Both the position numbers and the translations under genes were made by a program. 64,000 nt of DNA, from positions 4,410,155 to 4,474,154 of the forward strand of contig NZ_CP106679.1 in NCBI RefSeq assembly GCF_025502585.1, read 5' to 3'. Every line of letters begins with the position of its first letter. The stretch's first letter is position 1. This stretch comes from Reichenbachiella agarivorans. Its GTDB lineage: Bacteria > Bacteroidota > Bacteroidia > Cytophagales > Cyclobacteriaceae. The notes beneath the pieces are model-generated. The model searched no databases. It saw only the letters and a list, made by a program, of their open reading frames with translations, and was not told where the DNA came from. Shown here in pieces: positions 37,688 to 47,234 of the stretch.

Positions 37688-38308
37688 TTATCGACCTAGC
37701 AGAGCATACCCAATAGATACCTGAAACATGGCGTTTTTCATTGATTCCACACCGCTGGCAGAATTATCATCCATCATCTCTGTAAAGCCTTTGACATACC
37801 TCACATTGACATTTAGGTTGAATGGCAAATCTACTCCTGCACCTGCCGCAATCGAGAAATCCCCCGACTTGGTATCATTCTTCAAATCTTCTACCGATCC
37901 ATTGGCATCCAATTCATTTTTGATCACAAAGCCAAACTGAGGACCTACGTGCACATTGAACATTTTCAAGAAATTGAACCTCAACAATACTGGCACTTGA
38001 AGGTAATTGGAATTTATTGCGCCTTTGGCTCCATTGACATCAATATCTGCACCTTGCACAGAGTAGTATGCCTCAGGCTGCAATGCCAATGGTCCCAATG
38101 CGATCACGGCATAAGCACCAAAGTGATAACCTGTACGGGTGTCAGCAACATCTTTGACCGAACCTCCATTGCTCGCTGCATCTATAGAAGCTGAGTTGAA
38201 ATTCAATCCTGCTTTGACGCCCAATTCGATTTGTGCTGAAGCATCTACAGATACCAAGGTGAGTATCATACATGCTGCCATGCAACCTAGTCTTATTCTG
38301 TTTTTCAT
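37688..38308 (-). CDS. outer-membrane beta-barrel (PorT-type porin family) protein
   Basis: A 206-aa protein. The open frame reaches 38413, but the ATG at 38308 begins a signal peptide (MKNRIRLGCMAACMILTLVS to SAQ). The mature part has alternating beta strands: ELGVKAGLNFNSASIDAAS, YHFGAYAVIALGPLALQPEA and VPVLLRFNFLKMFNVHVGP, ending in FQVSIGYALLGR with the aromatic-containing terminal strand expected for outer-membrane insertion. Members of this eight-stranded PorT-type family lack a fixed function. It is the downstream member of a pair with the next gene. Confidence 0.86.
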   Translation of the reverse strand: MKNRIRLGCMAACMILTLVSVDASAQIELGVKAGLNFNSASIDAASNGGSVKDVADTRTGYHFGAYAVIALGPLALQPEAYYSVQGADIDVNGAKGAINSNYLQVPVLLRFNFLKMFNVHVGPQFGFVIKNELDANGSVEDLKNDTKSGDFSIAAGAGVDLPFNLNVNVRYVKGFTEMMDDNSASGVESMKNAMFQVSIGYALLGR

Positions 38309-38399
38309 GTCTATGATTTTTAAATGGATAATACTTTTTGGACGATCAATCGCCCAACCAATATTACTAAAATCATCTACATTTATTGTGCAGAGCCTC

Positions 38400-38921
38400 T
38401 CAATAAATATCAAATCCTATGGACAATTGGAATTGGCTACTGTGCAATGCAGCGTCATCAATCGGATGTAAATACCTGAAAGACAAATCAAAACCACTGG
38501 GCAAACACATCCCTACACCCACCAATCCAGCAAAAGTATATGGATTATCAATAGGCAGTTTTTCTTTGCTGCTATTCATCACTGAGAGCATCCTATTGCC
38601 CTGGGCACCTGCCTGCACATAAAACGGTTTGAGAGGGTAGTATTTGACCAAGACTGGTACCTGTATCTCAGTCAACTGACATTTCTCTTCCAGATGCGTT
38701 TGAGCTTGGAGAGCGTAGAGTCCCTCCAGTTGCATGCTGACTTTTTTGGTCAGGTCATACTTGGCAAAAACTCCCACATGGTAATTGTGAGAAATATCAC
38801 TCAAGTTCAAATTAAACTCTTGGAGGTTGATTCCTCCTTTCACCCCTACATTTGACTTTTGCGCATACAGCTCAGCAGCTAGTAGCAAAAGTACCACGAT
38901 CACAATCCCCCCCTTTATCAT
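38400..38921 (-). CDS. outer-membrane beta-barrel protein, paralogue of the preceding barrel
   Basis: A 173-aa protein (ATG at 38921) with a signal peptide (IKGGIVIVVLLLLAAELYAQ). It shares the PorT-like barrel pattern: VGVKGGINLQEFNLNLSD, QVPVLVKYYPLKPFYVQAGA and FQLSIGFDIY, ending in a terminal aromatic. Sequence similarity to the neighbour is limited to the barrel frame. The two are about 90 bp apart on the same strand and may be transcribed together. Confidence 0.82.
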   Translation of the reverse strand: MIKGGIVIVVLLLLAAELYAQKSNVGVKGGINLQEFNLNLSDISHNYHVGVFAKYDLTKKVSMQLEGLYALQAQTHLEEKCQLTEIQVPVLVKYYPLKPFYVQAGAQGNRMLSVMNSSKEKLPIDNPYTFAGLVGVGMCLPSGFDLSFRYLHPIDDAALHSSQFQLSIGFDIY

Positions 38922-39009
38922 CAAATCAACTTTCCAGTTCTAATATTCACTTTCCTATCCGCTGATTTACAAATAGGATGCCATAAATATTATTGAACAG
39001 GACAGGATG

Positions 39010-39966
39010 CTAAAACCTCCTCGATATCACCAGAGAACCGTATTTGTGAAACCTCCCACCTTGAACCTCTCTGCTCATGTAAGACCAGAGTGCCTGAAAA
39101 TCCATTCGATCTGTACTCATCATCACCCCAACCCCTTGCATGATGACCCAAGGAACGGACTCTTTGACGAAAGGAGAAGGAGTGCCCAACCAATTGCCTT
39201 CAATAGTGACATTGTGAAAGACACTTTTTAGATTGGTCTTGCTGACGAAAAAAATCTCTTTGTAATGTTTTGACCCAGTGGGTCTAGTCCCCAACCTACT
39301 GTTTGTGATAGTACTTTGGTAGATAGGCAGACACCTGCCCAGTCTTATGGTCAGTCCCAATGAGGAGTAGTTTTGAACCGTACCCAGTCGTAGATCCATC
39401 CCTCCAATCACAGAAAAGTGTTCAGACGCCACCAATTCCTTGGCAATGGAAGAATACAAATGCGCATATGGCGTATTGTTGATCTGATAATCGTCCCAGC
39501 CTCTGGGTCTCACCCATCCAAATAGATTGTGTAGATAAGTCTGGATTCTGTCAAGATGTGTACCAGATCCCAACCAGCCCAGATCCAGCCCCAAAGTCAG
39601 GGAATTGTTCTTCCAAAAACTGGTATATCCACCCGTCAAATACGATACTCCTGCATAGGGTCGATCAATTTGTAGAACTGTATCTCCCTTGAGGTTGTAT
39701 GGATTGTAAATTTTAGAGACAAGTGAGAAATCAATGAGCGATAAGTGGTGATCTTTTAGGTCCAAAAGATTGGACCAATGAGAAGTTGATCGGGGCAATC
39801 TACGGTAGTCAATGAAGAGACCATTGGTATAGTAGCGATCTCCAGCATCAAAAAACAAGAGGTCATTGTCAAACTGAAAAGCTACCTCATGACGCTGCAA
39901 GGAATCACTCTGTCCAAAAACTTCATTAAATACGATGAGGATGAAAAAAAGAAAATAGTACTTCAA
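39010..39966 (-). CDS. LpxR-like outer-membrane lipid A deacylase family protein
   Basis: A 318-aa protein with a signal peptide (KYYFLFFILIVFNEVFGQ). It matches the LpxR/DUF2219 family: FQFDNDLLFFDAGDRYYTNG near the N-terminus (Asn-Asp, then Asp), IDRPYAGVSYLTGGYTSF and WVRPRGWDDYQINNTPYAHL. LpxR removes 3'-acyloxyacyl chains from lipid A in the outer membrane, using an Asn/Asp/Glu/His active site. Activity here is unproven. Translation appears to start at a TTG at 39966, because no nearby ATG exists in frame. It is opposite to bioF, 77 bp apart. Confidence 0.83.
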   Translation of the reverse strand: MKYYFLFFILIVFNEVFGQSDSLQRHEVAFQFDNDLLFFDAGDRYYTNGLFIDYRRLPRSTSHWSNLLDLKDHHLSLIDFSLVSKIYNPYNLKGDTVLQIDRPYAGVSYLTGGYTSFWKNNSLTLGLDLGWLGSGTHLDRIQTYLHNLFGWVRPRGWDDYQINNTPYAHLYSSIAKELVASEHFSVIGGMDLRLGTVQNYSSLGLTIRLGRCLPIYQSTITNSRLGTRPTGSKHYKEIFFVSKTNLKSVFHNVTIEGNWLGTPSPFVKESVPWVIMQGVGVMMSTDRMDFQALWSYMSREVQGGRFHKYGSLVISRRF

Positions 39967-40043
39967 GGCAATTCCAAATCAGCTAAAAATATAGGTAGCA
40001 AGTTTCGTAAATATAAATTCAAAACTGTAGTAAAATTGCATCA

Positions 40044-41180
40044 ATGAAACTGGATTTCATCAAAAAGCTAAAAGAGAGAGAAGATAATGGCAACCTACGC
40101 CGGCTCAGCTACTCTACCCTGCCTCTCATTGATTTCGTATCAAACGACTACCTGAGTCTCAGCAGATCTGAAGACCTCTTCCAGCAAATCAACAGCTACT
40201 CCTATCAAAATATCATCCACAAAAATGGTTCGGCTGGTTCACGCTTACTAGCTGGCAATTCACAACCTATTGAGGAACTGGAAAATAAGCTAGCGGGAAT
40301 TTTCAAAGCGGAAGCTGCACTGCTTTTCAACTCAGGCTATGTGGCCAATCTCGCACTCATCTCTAGCCTCCCTCAGCGCAGTGATACCATCATCTATGAC
40401 AGTCTATCCCATGTCTGCATCAAAGAAGGCGCACAATTGAGCCCTGCCAAAAGCTTTTCTTTTCGACACAATGACGCTACAGATCTGGAGAGAAAACTCA
40501 AAAATGCGCAGGGTCAAAAATTTGTCGTGATCGAATCCATCTACTCGATGGACGGAGATCAAGCTTGCTTCGAAGAGATCATAAGTGTAGCCCAGAAGTA
40601 CGAGGCACAATTGCTAGTGGACGAAGCACATGGCACTGGACTGTTTGGTTCGGGAGGAAATGGATTGGTCTGTGCATTAGGGATCGAACAAAAATTCCTT
40701 GCCCGAGTTTATACTTTTGGCAAGGCTATGGGCGTACACGGTGCCTGTATCGTAGGATCACAAGATTTGATCGATTACCTCACCAATTTTGCTCGCTCAT
40801 TTATTTATACAACCGCACTGCCTATTCACAGCATCTTTTCCATTGATGCAGCATTTGACTATCTCTCACAAAACATCCATTTGCAAAGCGATAGTCAGGA
40901 AATTATTCAGTTTTTCAACCAATACTACTTGGATAAAATCGGTCAAAACGACGATTGCTACAAACTACAAAGTCAAACGCCCATACAGCCCATTGTCATC
41001 CCAGGCAATCAAAAAGTCAAAAACATCTCCATGCTCCTACAGCAGTCCGGGTTTGATGTCCGAGCCATTTTGTCCCCTACTGTAGCAGCAGGTACCGAAC
41101 GTCTGCGTGTTTGCATCCATACCCATAATTCAAAGACAGAAATCAAAAACTTGATCGATTGTCTATCTTCGCAACTATGA
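40044..41180 (+). CDS. bioF: 8-amino-7-oxononanoate synthase
   Basis: A 378-aa PLP enzyme that condenses pimeloyl-ACP with alanine in biotin synthesis. Landmarks are FVSNDYLSLSRS at the start, GSAGSRLLAGNS, VDEAHGTGLFGSGGNG and the PLP Lys in YTFGKAMGVHGACIVGS. The end overlaps bioD by 4 bp (ATGA), beginning a chain of four translationally coupled genes. Alpha-oxoamine synthases include related Kbl/serine palmitoyltransferase enzymes, but the operon context fixes the assignment. Confidence 0.95.
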   Translation: MKLDFIKKLKEREDNGNLRRLSYSTLPLIDFVSNDYLSLSRSEDLFQQINSYSYQNIIHKNGSAGSRLLAGNSQPIEELENKLAGIFKAEAALLFNSGYVANLALISSLPQRSDTIIYDSLSHVCIKEGAQLSPAKSFSFRHNDATDLERKLKNAQGQKFVVIESIYSMDGDQACFEEIISVAQKYEAQLLVDEAHGTGLFGSGGNGLVCALGIEQKFLARVYTFGKAMGVHGACIVGSQDLIDYLTNFARSFIYTTALPIHSIFSIDAAFDYLSQNIHLQSDSQEIIQFFNQYYLDKIGQNDDCYKLQSQTPIQPIVIPGNQKVKNISMLLQQSGFDVRAILSPTVAAGTERLRVCIHTHNSKTEIKNLIDCLSSQL

Positions 41181-41788
41181 ATCAATCCAAGAGATACTTC
41201 GTCACAGGAATAGATACCGACTCTGGCAAAACAGTCATCAGTGCCATCTTGACCCAAAAACTGAAAGCTGACTATTGGAAACCCGTACAAGCGGGACAAC
41301 CGACAGACAGTGACAGCATCCGTACACTGATCTCTCCTGATCTCACCATCCATCCAGAAGGTGCACTGCTCAATCTACCCATGTCACCACACGCAGCAGC
41401 AAAGGCCGAAAACATCTATCTAACCAGGGCACAGTTTGCCGTACCTCACTCGGATCGCACGATGGTTATAGAGGGTGCTGGCGGCATCATGGTTCCTATC
41501 AACGACCAAGATTTGGTGATTGATCTGGCTATGGATTTTGATGCTGAGGTGATTTTGGTTTCTAGAAACTACCTCGGCAGTATCAACCATACCTTGCTAT
41601 CCATTGCTTATTTGCGTTCACGGAATTTCAAAATTGCCGGTATCATTTTCAATGACGAGACCAATACTGAATCAGAACGTTTCATTTTGAACTACAGTCA
41701 ATTGCCCTGCTTGGGCAGAATCCCACGTTTGGATCAAATCACCCCACAATTAATCGATCAACTCGGAGACCACATCACACTACCATGA
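41177..41788 (+). CDS. bioD: dethiobiotin synthetase
   Basis: A 203-aa ATP-dependent carboxylase. The P-loop FVTGIDTDSGKTVIS, the lysine-containing KPVQAGQPTDSDS and VIEGAGGIMVPI are the DTBS signatures. The open frame begins at a TTG at 41159; the ATG at 41177, overlapping the bioF stop as ATGA, is the real start. It also overlaps bioA by ATGA at 41785-41788. The enzyme closes the ureido ring of dethiobiotin in the cytoplasm. Confidence 0.95.
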   Translation: MNQSKRYFVTGIDTDSGKTVISAILTQKLKADYWKPVQAGQPTDSDSIRTLISPDLTIHPEGALLNLPMSPHAAAKAENIYLTRAQFAVPHSDRTMVIEGAGGIMVPINDQDLVIDLAMDFDAEVILVSRNYLGSINHTLLSIAYLRSRNFKIAGIIFNDETNTESERFILNYSQLPCLGRIPRLDQITPQLIDQLGDHITLP

Positions 41789-43077
41789 CTACTGCAGAAC
41801 TCCATCAAAAAGACAAAGAACTCATTTGGCATCCCTTCGCTCCCCTCATCAGTCCCTTTGAGTATATCCCCTTGGCATCCGCCAAAGGTATGTATCTGTA
41901 CACGACCGATGGAGAAAAAATCATCGACACAGTATCCTCCTGGTGGGTCAACATACACGGTCACTCCGATGAAAGACTAGCCAAAGCACTCTACGATCAG
42001 GCATTAAAGATGGAGCATGCCATCTTTGCAGGATTTACTCACGAACCCGCCGTGCGCCTGGCTGAGAATCTGATGACGGTGCTTCCTGACAGTTTCTCCA
42101 AAGTTTTCTTCTCTGACAATGGCAGCACTGCCATCGAGGTAGCTTTGAAGATGGCTTTTCAATACTGGCACAACCTAGGAGAAAAGAAGAAGACAAAAGT
42201 AATAGCGATCGATGGAGCCTACCACGGAGATACCTTTGGCGCCATGTCTGTGGGCGAACGTGGCGGGTTTACCGCACCCTTCTTTCCTTTCTTATTCGAT
42301 GTAGACTTCATTGATTTTCCGACTCAAGACAATATCGAAGAGGTCATGCAGCGTTTCGAAGCATTGGTATCGGATGAGCAGTGCAGCACATTCATATTCG
42401 AACCCTTGGTGCAAGGTGCTGGAGGCATGCGCATGTACTCTCCTGCAATACTGGATCAACTCATCGAAATCGCACAACGTCATGGAGTGATTTGCATAGC
42501 GGATGAGGTAATGACAGGATTTGGCCGAACAGGTAAAAATCTAGCTACAGATCACGTCACCCACAAACCTGACCTAATCTGCCTATCCAAAGGCATCACT
42601 GGTGGTACCATGCCACTAGGAATCACCGCCTGCAATCAGAAGATTGAAGAAGCCTTTCTGAGCGACTCCTATGCTAAGGCACTGCTGCATGGCCACTCTT
42701 ACACGGGCAATCCACTGGCTTGTGCTGTAGCCAATGCCAGCTTTGAAATCTTCACCAGTCAAGTGTGTAGAGACAACATCGCGAGAGTAACAGGTAAACA
42801 TAAAAGCTTTGCAGAAAAACTAAAAGAAAATCCAAATGTGGAGAACGTCCGAACGCAAGGGACTATTGTAGCATTTGATCTCAAAGGGTTCGGGGAAACC
42901 AGCTACGAAAGTGAGGCTCGGAAGAAAATTTACCCCTACTTTTTAGAAAAAGGGATTCTAATCCGTCCATTGGGTAATGTGATCTACTTGATGCCCCCCT
43001 ACATCATCAGTGATGAAGAATTGGATATAGTTTATCAAGAATTACTCAACTTTTTGAATCAATTGCATCAAAAATGA
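41785..43077 (+). CDS. bioA: adenosylmethionine-8-amino-7-oxononanoate aminotransferase
   Basis: A 430-aa class III aminotransferase. KELIWHPFAPLISPFEYIPL and SSWWVNIHGHSDERLAKAL are typical of BioA, and PLP-binding motifs are ADEVMTGFGRTGKN and the Lys in LICLSKGITGGTMPLG. It converts KAPA to DAPA using S-adenosylmethionine as amino donor. The neighbours bioF and bioD confirm the role. It is coupled by ATGA overlaps on both sides, including to the following nuclease-family gene. Confidence 0.95.
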   Translation: MTTAELHQKDKELIWHPFAPLISPFEYIPLASAKGMYLYTTDGEKIIDTVSSWWVNIHGHSDERLAKALYDQALKMEHAIFAGFTHEPAVRLAENLMTVLPDSFSKVFFSDNGSTAIEVALKMAFQYWHNLGEKKKTKVIAIDGAYHGDTFGAMSVGERGGFTAPFFPFLFDVDFIDFPTQDNIEEVMQRFEALVSDEQCSTFIFEPLVQGAGGMRMYSPAILDQLIEIAQRHGVICIADEVMTGFGRTGKNLATDHVTHKPDLICLSKGITGGTMPLGITACNQKIEEAFLSDSYAKALLHGHSYTGNPLACAVANASFEIFTSQVCRDNIARVTGKHKSFAEKLKENPNVENVRTQGTIVAFDLKGFGETSYESEARKKIYPYFLEKGILIRPLGNVIYLMPPYIISDEELDIVYQELLNFLNQLHQK

Positions 43078-44138
43078 GTCGATGGTCAATCAGGAAAATT
43101 CAAGTCCATACCTTACTGAGCTTACTCAGTGTAGCAAGTATATTGGCTTACGCATCCGTATTGATCCCTCCGCAATTTTTTTGGTTGATCCCCTTGATGA
43201 GTTATGGCATTCCTGTGTTGATCGCTATCAATTTCATCCTTGTAATCCCTCTGCTATTTACCAAACGTAAAAGGGTACTTTATCCATTGGCATGTTTGAT
43301 TTTGGGCTTGCCTTTCATCTTGGATACTTATCGTTTCTCCCATCAGGAAAGTACTCTGGCTTATGATTTTTCGGTCCTGAGTTACAATGTCAAATTGTTT
43401 AGAGAGTACAAGGTCTACAACAAATTCTCTAAGGAATTAATCGAAACAGCCGTCAAAGACACCTCAGATTTCAAATGCTTTCAAGAGTTTAGTTACAACA
43501 ATCGCTGGTCCGCACTAGATGTCCCTCAAAAAATGAAGGAAGAAGGCTACTATGCCTATATCTATACTCCAGAAATGCGGGATGCAGACCACAACCCTGG
43601 CATGGCTCTATTCTCCAAACACAAAATCATAGACAAGGGAATGGTTTGGGAAAACCCATACTCAATCAATGGGGTAATGTATATAGATGTAAAAATGGAT
43701 CAAGACACCATCAGGCTCTACAACGTGCACCTCGCATCCATGGAGCTCCAGCTCGGTCAATACAAGCAATCAGACCACTATCTCACCAAAATAAAAGACC
43801 TGTTTCAGCGACTCAAAAATGGTGCAATCAACCGTTCCAATCAAATCGAACAGTTGATTCTCCATACGCAAAATTGCCCCTACCCTTATCTGATTGCGGG
43901 TGACTTCAATGATACTCCATACAGCTACAACTACCACACGCTGAGCCGATATTATAGCAATGTCTTTGAAAAAGTGGGCCAAGGTTTTGGTTTCAGCTTC
44001 AACAGCACGTTGTTCTTTCTGCGGATCGATCACCACTTCACTAACCCTGAAATAGAGCCAGTGAGTTTTGAAGTGGACCGCAGTATAAAGACCTCAGACC
44101 ATTTCCCCACCAGAGGCCTATACCGCATCAATCATTAG
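43074..44138 (+). CDS. endonuclease/exonuclease/phosphatase family membrane protein
   Basis: A 354-aa protein. Residues 10-100 contain three hydrophobic helices, followed by an EEP catalytic domain: VLSYNVKLFREYK, CFQEFSYNN with the metal-binding Glu, RLYNVHLASMEL, LIAGDFNDTPYSYNYHTLS and SDHFPTRGL. The Asp, Asn and His residues are all present. Such enzymes hydrolyse phosphodiesters in nucleic acid or phospholipids. It is translationally coupled (ATGA) to bioA, an unexpected partner for a biotin operon. Confidence 0.88.
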   Translation: MSRWSIRKIQVHTLLSLLSVASILAYASVLIPPQFFWLIPLMSYGIPVLIAINFILVIPLLFTKRKRVLYPLACLILGLPFILDTYRFSHQESTLAYDFSVLSYNVKLFREYKVYNKFSKELIETAVKDTSDFKCFQEFSYNNRWSALDVPQKMKEEGYYAYIYTPEMRDADHNPGMALFSKHKIIDKGMVWENPYSINGVMYIDVKMDQDTIRLYNVHLASMELQLGQYKQSDHYLTKIKDLFQRLKNGAINRSNQIEQLILHTQNCPYPYLIAGDFNDTPYSYNYHTLSRYYSNVFEKVGQGFGFSFNSTLFFLRIDHHFTNPEIEPVSFEVDRSIKTSDHFPTRGLYRINH

Positions 44139-44155
44139 TGTCGTGATAGGAGTCA

Positions 44156-44626
44156 TCAGTCTACTCTCACCATGTAGACCCGAGCATCATCGGAGATAAC
44201 CTCACCGTCTTCCATGACAATCAATATATCGTCCTCCATCATCCAATATTCATTTTCGCTGCTCTTGAATGAATCCGTATCACTGATGATGAGTTGTCCT
44301 TTGTCGTTGATTTTCCATTGTCCCATCTCTACCTCTGGATCAGAGCCAAAAGCCGTAGCTGTAATCTTGCACTTCCCGTTGTCTAGAAACTGGAACTGAA
44401 TATCCAGTTCATCGATGATACCACTCACGAACGAGCCTGTGGCCTGCATGATGACACGTGCCAGAGCGTTGTCTTCGTCATCCATCTCTTCTTCTAAAAA
44501 ATCGTCTCCCAGATCAATTTTCAATTGCCATGTCCCAGCCAAATCCTTGGCTCTTACTTTTTTTGGTTGGGCCTCAGCCATAAACATGGTCATCACCAAG
44601 ATCAAAATCGCAAATATGCTTTTCAT
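44156..44626 (-). CDS. secreted hypothetical protein (lipocalin-like)
   Basis: A 156-aa protein; the frame is open to 44710, but the ATG at 44626 begins the signal peptide MKSIFAILILVMTMFMAEAQ. The mature part has KDLAGTWQLKIDLGDDFLEE, FLDNGKCKITATAFGSDPEV and MGQWKINDKGQLIISDTDSF, the strand pattern of small lipocalin-like DUF proteins. No specific family was assigned. It ends 17 bp from the convergent EEP gene. Confidence 0.75.
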   Translation of the reverse strand: MKSIFAILILVMTMFMAEAQPKKVRAKDLAGTWQLKIDLGDDFLEEEMDDEDNALARVIMQATGSFVSGIIDELDIQFQFLDNGKCKITATAFGSDPEVEMGQWKINDKGQLIISDTDSFKSSENEYWMMEDDILIVMEDGEVISDDARVYMVRVD

Positions 44627-44801
44627 ATATATTGAGTTTAAAATTACAATTTCATGTACTATGTATTGCAAGGTACATAACAAACTACAATACTGAAAGA
44701 ACTTGAACAAGGTTGCAGAAAATGAATCATTTCAGTTCAGTAAACTCCATCAACGCCGGAATCACTCTTTCAGATTTATTAAAATTCACTAGATGTAGTG
44801 A

Positions 44802-44833
44802 TTGCATCCTACCTGCGTCGCTACCTACATTTG
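44802..44833 (+). promoter_or_regulatory. candidate promoter for the xus-like iron operon
   Basis: TTG at 44802-44804 (-33 type) and TACATTTG at 44826-44833 (Bacteroidetes TAnnTTTG -7 type) are separated by 21 bp. The receptor start codon lies 33 bp downstream. A weak inverted repeat GAAAATGAATCATTTC at 44718-44733 might be a Fur-like site. Confidence 0.5.
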
Positions 44834-44865
44834 CACATTATTCATAACAAGTCTAAATAAAAACA

Positions 44866-47220
44866 ATGCTCAAAATATTCGCTACAATCATCCTACCGCA
44901 TATTATTTGCTTTGCCAGTATGGCACAGTCAATCAGCGGCATCATCACGGATGAGCAGGGCGAGGCATTGCCAGGTGCAACCATTCAATTGATGGGAGGA
45001 ACCAAAGGTGCTGCTACAGACATGGGTGGTAGATTTTTGATCCAAGAACTGACCAAAGGCAAACATCGACTTAAAATATCCGCCATAGGGTATGATTCTC
45101 AGGTTGTCGAACTAGACACTCGAACCCAAGAAACACAGACACTCAATATAAAGCTTCTAGAAAGTATAACCAGTCTCAACGAAATAACCATTACTGGAAA
45201 ATCAGAAGCTACCCTCGTTCGTGAGCAGGCCTATGCAGTATCAGTAGTAGAGGCCAAAACCTTTAAGAATGCCAGCACAGATGTCAATCAGATACTAAAC
45301 CGAGTTTCTGGAATCAACATTAGGCAAAGTGGCGGTATGGGATCAAGTTTCAACTTGTCATTAAATGGTTTGTCCGGCAACCGTGTACGGACTTTTATCA
45401 ATGGCATACCGATGGATTATTTCGGTTCTTCATTGAGTCTCAACAACTTCCCGGCCAACCTTGTCAGTACCATTGAGATATACAAAGGAGCCGTACCGAT
45501 CCATTTGTCATCCGATGCACTCGGGGGAGCCATCAACATCATCACGGATACACGCCCTATCACTTACTTGGATGCTTCCTACTCCTTTGGTTCATTCAAC
45601 ACGCATACTGGTGCGCTCAACGGCCAGTGGCATGACAAGAAATCTGGGTTGACCTTGCGAGTAAAATCATTTTACAACCACTCTGACAATGACTACCCTA
45701 TCGATGTACAAATCCTCAACACAGAAACAGGAAAACTAGATGATGAATACACCGAGGTGAAACGCTTTCATGATGCGTACGATTCCAAAATGGCATGGAT
45801 CGAAGTAGGTATCATGAATAAATCCTATGCAGACGAGCTCATGGTAGGTGCTGTAGTATCTGATAACTACAAAGAATTGCAGCAGAATCCCTATGCCACT
45901 GGAACCTCCGCATACCCTGTCGGAGAGGCTACTGCTCAATCCGACATCAAAATTATCAACCTCTCTTATCGCAAAAAGAACCTACTTGTCGAAAACCTCA
46001 ACACCAGAGCTTATGCGGTTTACTTAGATTCCAATGAAGAATATCTGGACATCAGTGCCAATCAATACGACTGGTTCGGTGACTACAAACCAGATGTACA
46101 CCCCACCACTGGAGAACTAGGGAGAAAAACACACTTTTACCTCAACAGAAAGAATTTTTTGGCGAATGCCAATGCTGAGTACGCCATCACTGCGCAGCAC
46201 AACCTATCTATCAACTACTCGATCAATCGTCTTGAGTTGCAAGGACATGACGATTACCAACCGCAAAACAACACACAGTTTAGCAACCCAAACTTGACCA
46301 ACAAGCAAGTAATTGGTCTGGGATACACCAACAATGCCCTATCTGACCGTCTGAAGACAACGGTTTTTGGCAAGAGTTATCATTATTTGCTCCAAAGCAA
46401 TGTAGCTGAGTACGATGGAGAAGACACCGAACTCTTCGAAACCAAAGAACAAAAAATAGGTTATGGATTGGCTTCTACGTTCTTTCTCAAAACAAACATC
46501 CAATTGAAGGTCTCTTATGAAAAAGCCTACCGCTTTCCCGAGTCTTATGAGATGTATGGCGATGGGCTCAACGTCATCCCTAATCCTGAATTGATCCCTG
46601 AGTCGAGCAACAACTTCAATGTAGGCATGAGATTCAACTCGATCTCCGAGCGCAGCAATCAATACATGATAGAAGTCAATGGTTTTGTACGAGACAGCAG
46701 AGACTATATACGCTTCGAACCAAGACTCAACCGCAGTACGTATGTCAACGACAAAAGTGTATTAGCCAAAGGCATTGACCTAGCAGCTCGGTATGCAATT
46801 GCCAGTCAGTTCACCATAGGTCTGGGCGGCACCTACCTCGACCTACGAAACAATGACAAGTCTAGCTCCTTGTATGGAGACCGTCTCCCTAACGAACCTT
46901 TCCTGTTTGGCAATTTGATCTTGTCTTATCAAAAGGCTAACCTATTCATGAAGTCGGATCAATTGTCTATCACCAACACCAATAGATATGTTCATGACTT
47001 TTATCTCAAATGGCCCAGCCTAGCTGCTCAAGGCAAATCGACCATCCAATCTCGATTTACCAATGATTTGCAACTGACCTACAGCTTACAAGAGGGGCGA
47101 TACAACCTGTCGTTCCTAGTATCCAACATCATGGATGCCAAAGTCTACGACAATTTCAACCAACAAAATCCAGGTAGAGCCTTCAATCTCAAACTACGGT
47201 ACTTCATTAGTAAAAATTAA
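44866..47220 (+). CDS. TonB-dependent outer-membrane receptor (XusA-like)
   Basis: A 784-aa receptor. After the signal peptide (to FASMAQ) comes a carboxypeptidase-regulatory-like domain (SISGIITDEQGEALPGATIQ). The plug domain follows (ILNRVSGINIRQSGG, FINGIPMDYFG, VSTIEIYKGAVP), then a 22-strand barrel ending LKLRYFISKN. It imports a siderophore or another iron chelate, using TonB energy. The following DUF4374 lipoprotein, small membrane proteins and PepSY protein match the xusABC arrangement of Bacteroides for foreign siderophores. The ligand is unproven. Confidence 0.9.
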   Translation: MLKIFATIILPHIICFASMAQSISGIITDEQGEALPGATIQLMGGTKGAATDMGGRFLIQELTKGKHRLKISAIGYDSQVVELDTRTQETQTLNIKLLESITSLNEITITGKSEATLVREQAYAVSVVEAKTFKNASTDVNQILNRVSGINIRQSGGMGSSFNLSLNGLSGNRVRTFINGIPMDYFGSSLSLNNFPANLVSTIEIYKGAVPIHLSSDALGGAINIITDTRPITYLDASYSFGSFNTHTGALNGQWHDKKSGLTLRVKSFYNHSDNDYPIDVQILNTETGKLDDEYTEVKRFHDAYDSKMAWIEVGIMNKSYADELMVGAVVSDNYKELQQNPYATGTSAYPVGEATAQSDIKIINLSYRKKNLLVENLNTRAYAVYLDSNEEYLDISANQYDWFGDYKPDVHPTTGELGRKTHFYLNRKNFLANANAEYAITAQHNLSINYSINRLELQGHDDYQPQNNTQFSNPNLTNKQVIGLGYTNNALSDRLKTTVFGKSYHYLLQSNVAEYDGEDTELFETKEQKIGYGLASTFFLKTNIQLKVSYEKAYRFPESYEMYGDGLNVIPNPELIPESSNNFNVGMRFNSISERSNQYMIEVNGFVRDSRDYIRFEPRLNRSTYVNDKSVLAKGIDLAARYAIASQFTIGLGGTYLDLRNNDKSSSLYGDRLPNEPFLFGNLILSYQKANLFMKSDQLSITNTNRYVHDFYLKWPSLAAQGKSTIQSRFTNDLQLTYSLQEGRYNLSFLVSNIMDAKVYDNFNQQNPGRAFNLKLRYFISKN

Positions 47221-47234
47221 TTATAAAACAAATC

